6,484 nt of DNA from positions 1-6,484 of the forward strand of contig WTKB01000184.1 of the NCBI GenBank assembly GCA_011524575.1, given 5' to 3'. The notes beneath the pieces were generated by a model. That model was not told where the DNA came from, did no database searches, and worked only from the letters and a program-made list of their open reading frames with translations. Below, in pieces: positions 6,250 to 6,484 of this stretch. The translations under genes were made by a program, and so were the position numbers. Positions within the stretch are counted from its first letter, which is position 1. Every line of letters begins with the position of its first letter. This DNA is from Aquimarina sp. (GTDB taxonomy: Bacteria; Bacteroidota; Bacteroidia; Flavobacteriales; Flavobacteriaceae).

Positions 6250-6298
6250 AATGTTTTGTTAAGTTAATGTGGTATTTAAAATTCATTTTGTTAAGTTA
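6244..6298. repeat. Imperfect tandem direct repeat
   Basis: Two copies of ATTTAAAAT followed by TTTTGTTAAGTTA occur at 6244-6266 and 6274-6298. They differ by a 2-nt insertion in the linker between the two words. The 13-base word TTTTGTTAAGTTA is identical in both (6254-6266, 6286-6298). They start right at the end of the recombinase relic. They may be a duplicated target, a binding site or simple AT-rich duplication. Confidence 0.6.
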
Positions 6299-6390
6299 TA
6301 AAAATCTATCCAAACAAGTAGCCAGTTACATCTTCTATTTTAATCACTTTTTACACAGTAGTTTCAAAAAATAATAGGTATTAATTTGTA
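6299..6390. other. Non-coding AT-rich spacer
   Basis: Between the direct repeat and the terminal inverted repeats I see no open frame of convincing length, no RNA gene and no promoter that I can support. Confidence 0.5.
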
Positions 6391-6426
6391 TAAGAGCTTG
6401 TTTAAATAAGATCTAAAAAGCTCTTA
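6391..6426. repeat. Short inverted repeat TAAGAGCTT / AAGCTCTTA
   Basis: A perfect 9-bp inverted repeat (6391-6399 with 6418-6426) encloses 18 nt. Its left arm is part of the 16-base word 6391-6406 (TAAGAGCTTGTTTAAA) that recurs in reverse complement at 1363-1378. It stands 3 nt before the final terminator hairpin. Confidence 0.6.
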
Positions 6427-6429
6427 ACA

Positions 6430-6472
6430 AAAAAAAGTGTATTAGAAACTCAGTTTCTAATACACTTTTTTT
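6430..6472. terminator. Bidirectional terminator hairpin
   Basis: A 21-bp perfect inverted repeat (6430-6450 with 6452-6472) has a single C between its arms. It has an A-run on the left (6430-6436) and a T-run on the right (6466-6472) around a GTGTATTAGAAACT stem. The symmetry suits termination on both strands, so a convergent gene probably ends just beyond the right edge of the window. Confidence 0.8.
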
Positions 6473-6484
6473 GATTTTCCCAAT

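Noticed and set aside
1..6484. CRISPR arrays, tRNA or rRNA genes, riboswitches.
   Set aside because: I saw no regularly spaced repeats, cloverleaf, rRNA-like stretch or conserved aptamer core on either strand.

Overview
The window looks like chromosomal DNA of a Bacteroidota species, most likely a flavobacterium. It is AT-rich. Three lipoproteins have short signal peptides ending in Ser-Cys. Two promoters match the TTTG / TAnnTTTG sigma-A pattern of this phylum. The protein families are also typical: a DUF4369-TlpA thioredoxin lipoprotein and an AraC regulator with a multi-TM N-terminus. I cannot name the genus from sequence alone.

Layout: (1) 125-1258 (+), a complete TlpA/ResA-like thioredoxin lipoprotein. 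(2) 1267-1339, an almost loopless 36-bp perfect hairpin between two convergent transcription units, very probably a bidirectional terminator. (3) 1439-3122 (-), a two-gene operon: a GNAT acetyltransferase, then a membrane-embedded AraC-type regulator whose start overlaps the acetyltransferase stop by 8 bp. Its promoter is at 3167-3197. (4) 3123-3404, a divergent control region with one promoter per direction and a cluster of three alternating GAATTAC/GTAATTC half-sites. (5) 3405-5822 (+), a two-gene lipoprotein operon: a 657-residue HExxH metallopeptidase-like lipoprotein with a plausible surface-export signal, then a 146-residue cysteine-containing lipoprotein 3 nt downstream, closed by a strong terminator at 5861-5886. 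(6) 5888-6249, the decayed C-terminal end of a serine recombinase (truncated, frameshifted, with an in-frame stop). (7) 6250-6484, non-coding DNA with direct and inverted repeats, ending in another bidirectional terminator.

The best candidate for something little described is the metallopeptidase/small-lipoprotein pair. It is probably displayed on the outer membrane, it has its own promoter and terminator, and it lies next to a recombinase scar. The regulator/acetyltransferase operon is transcribed divergently from the same control region, so co-regulation is possible, but the sequence does not show it.
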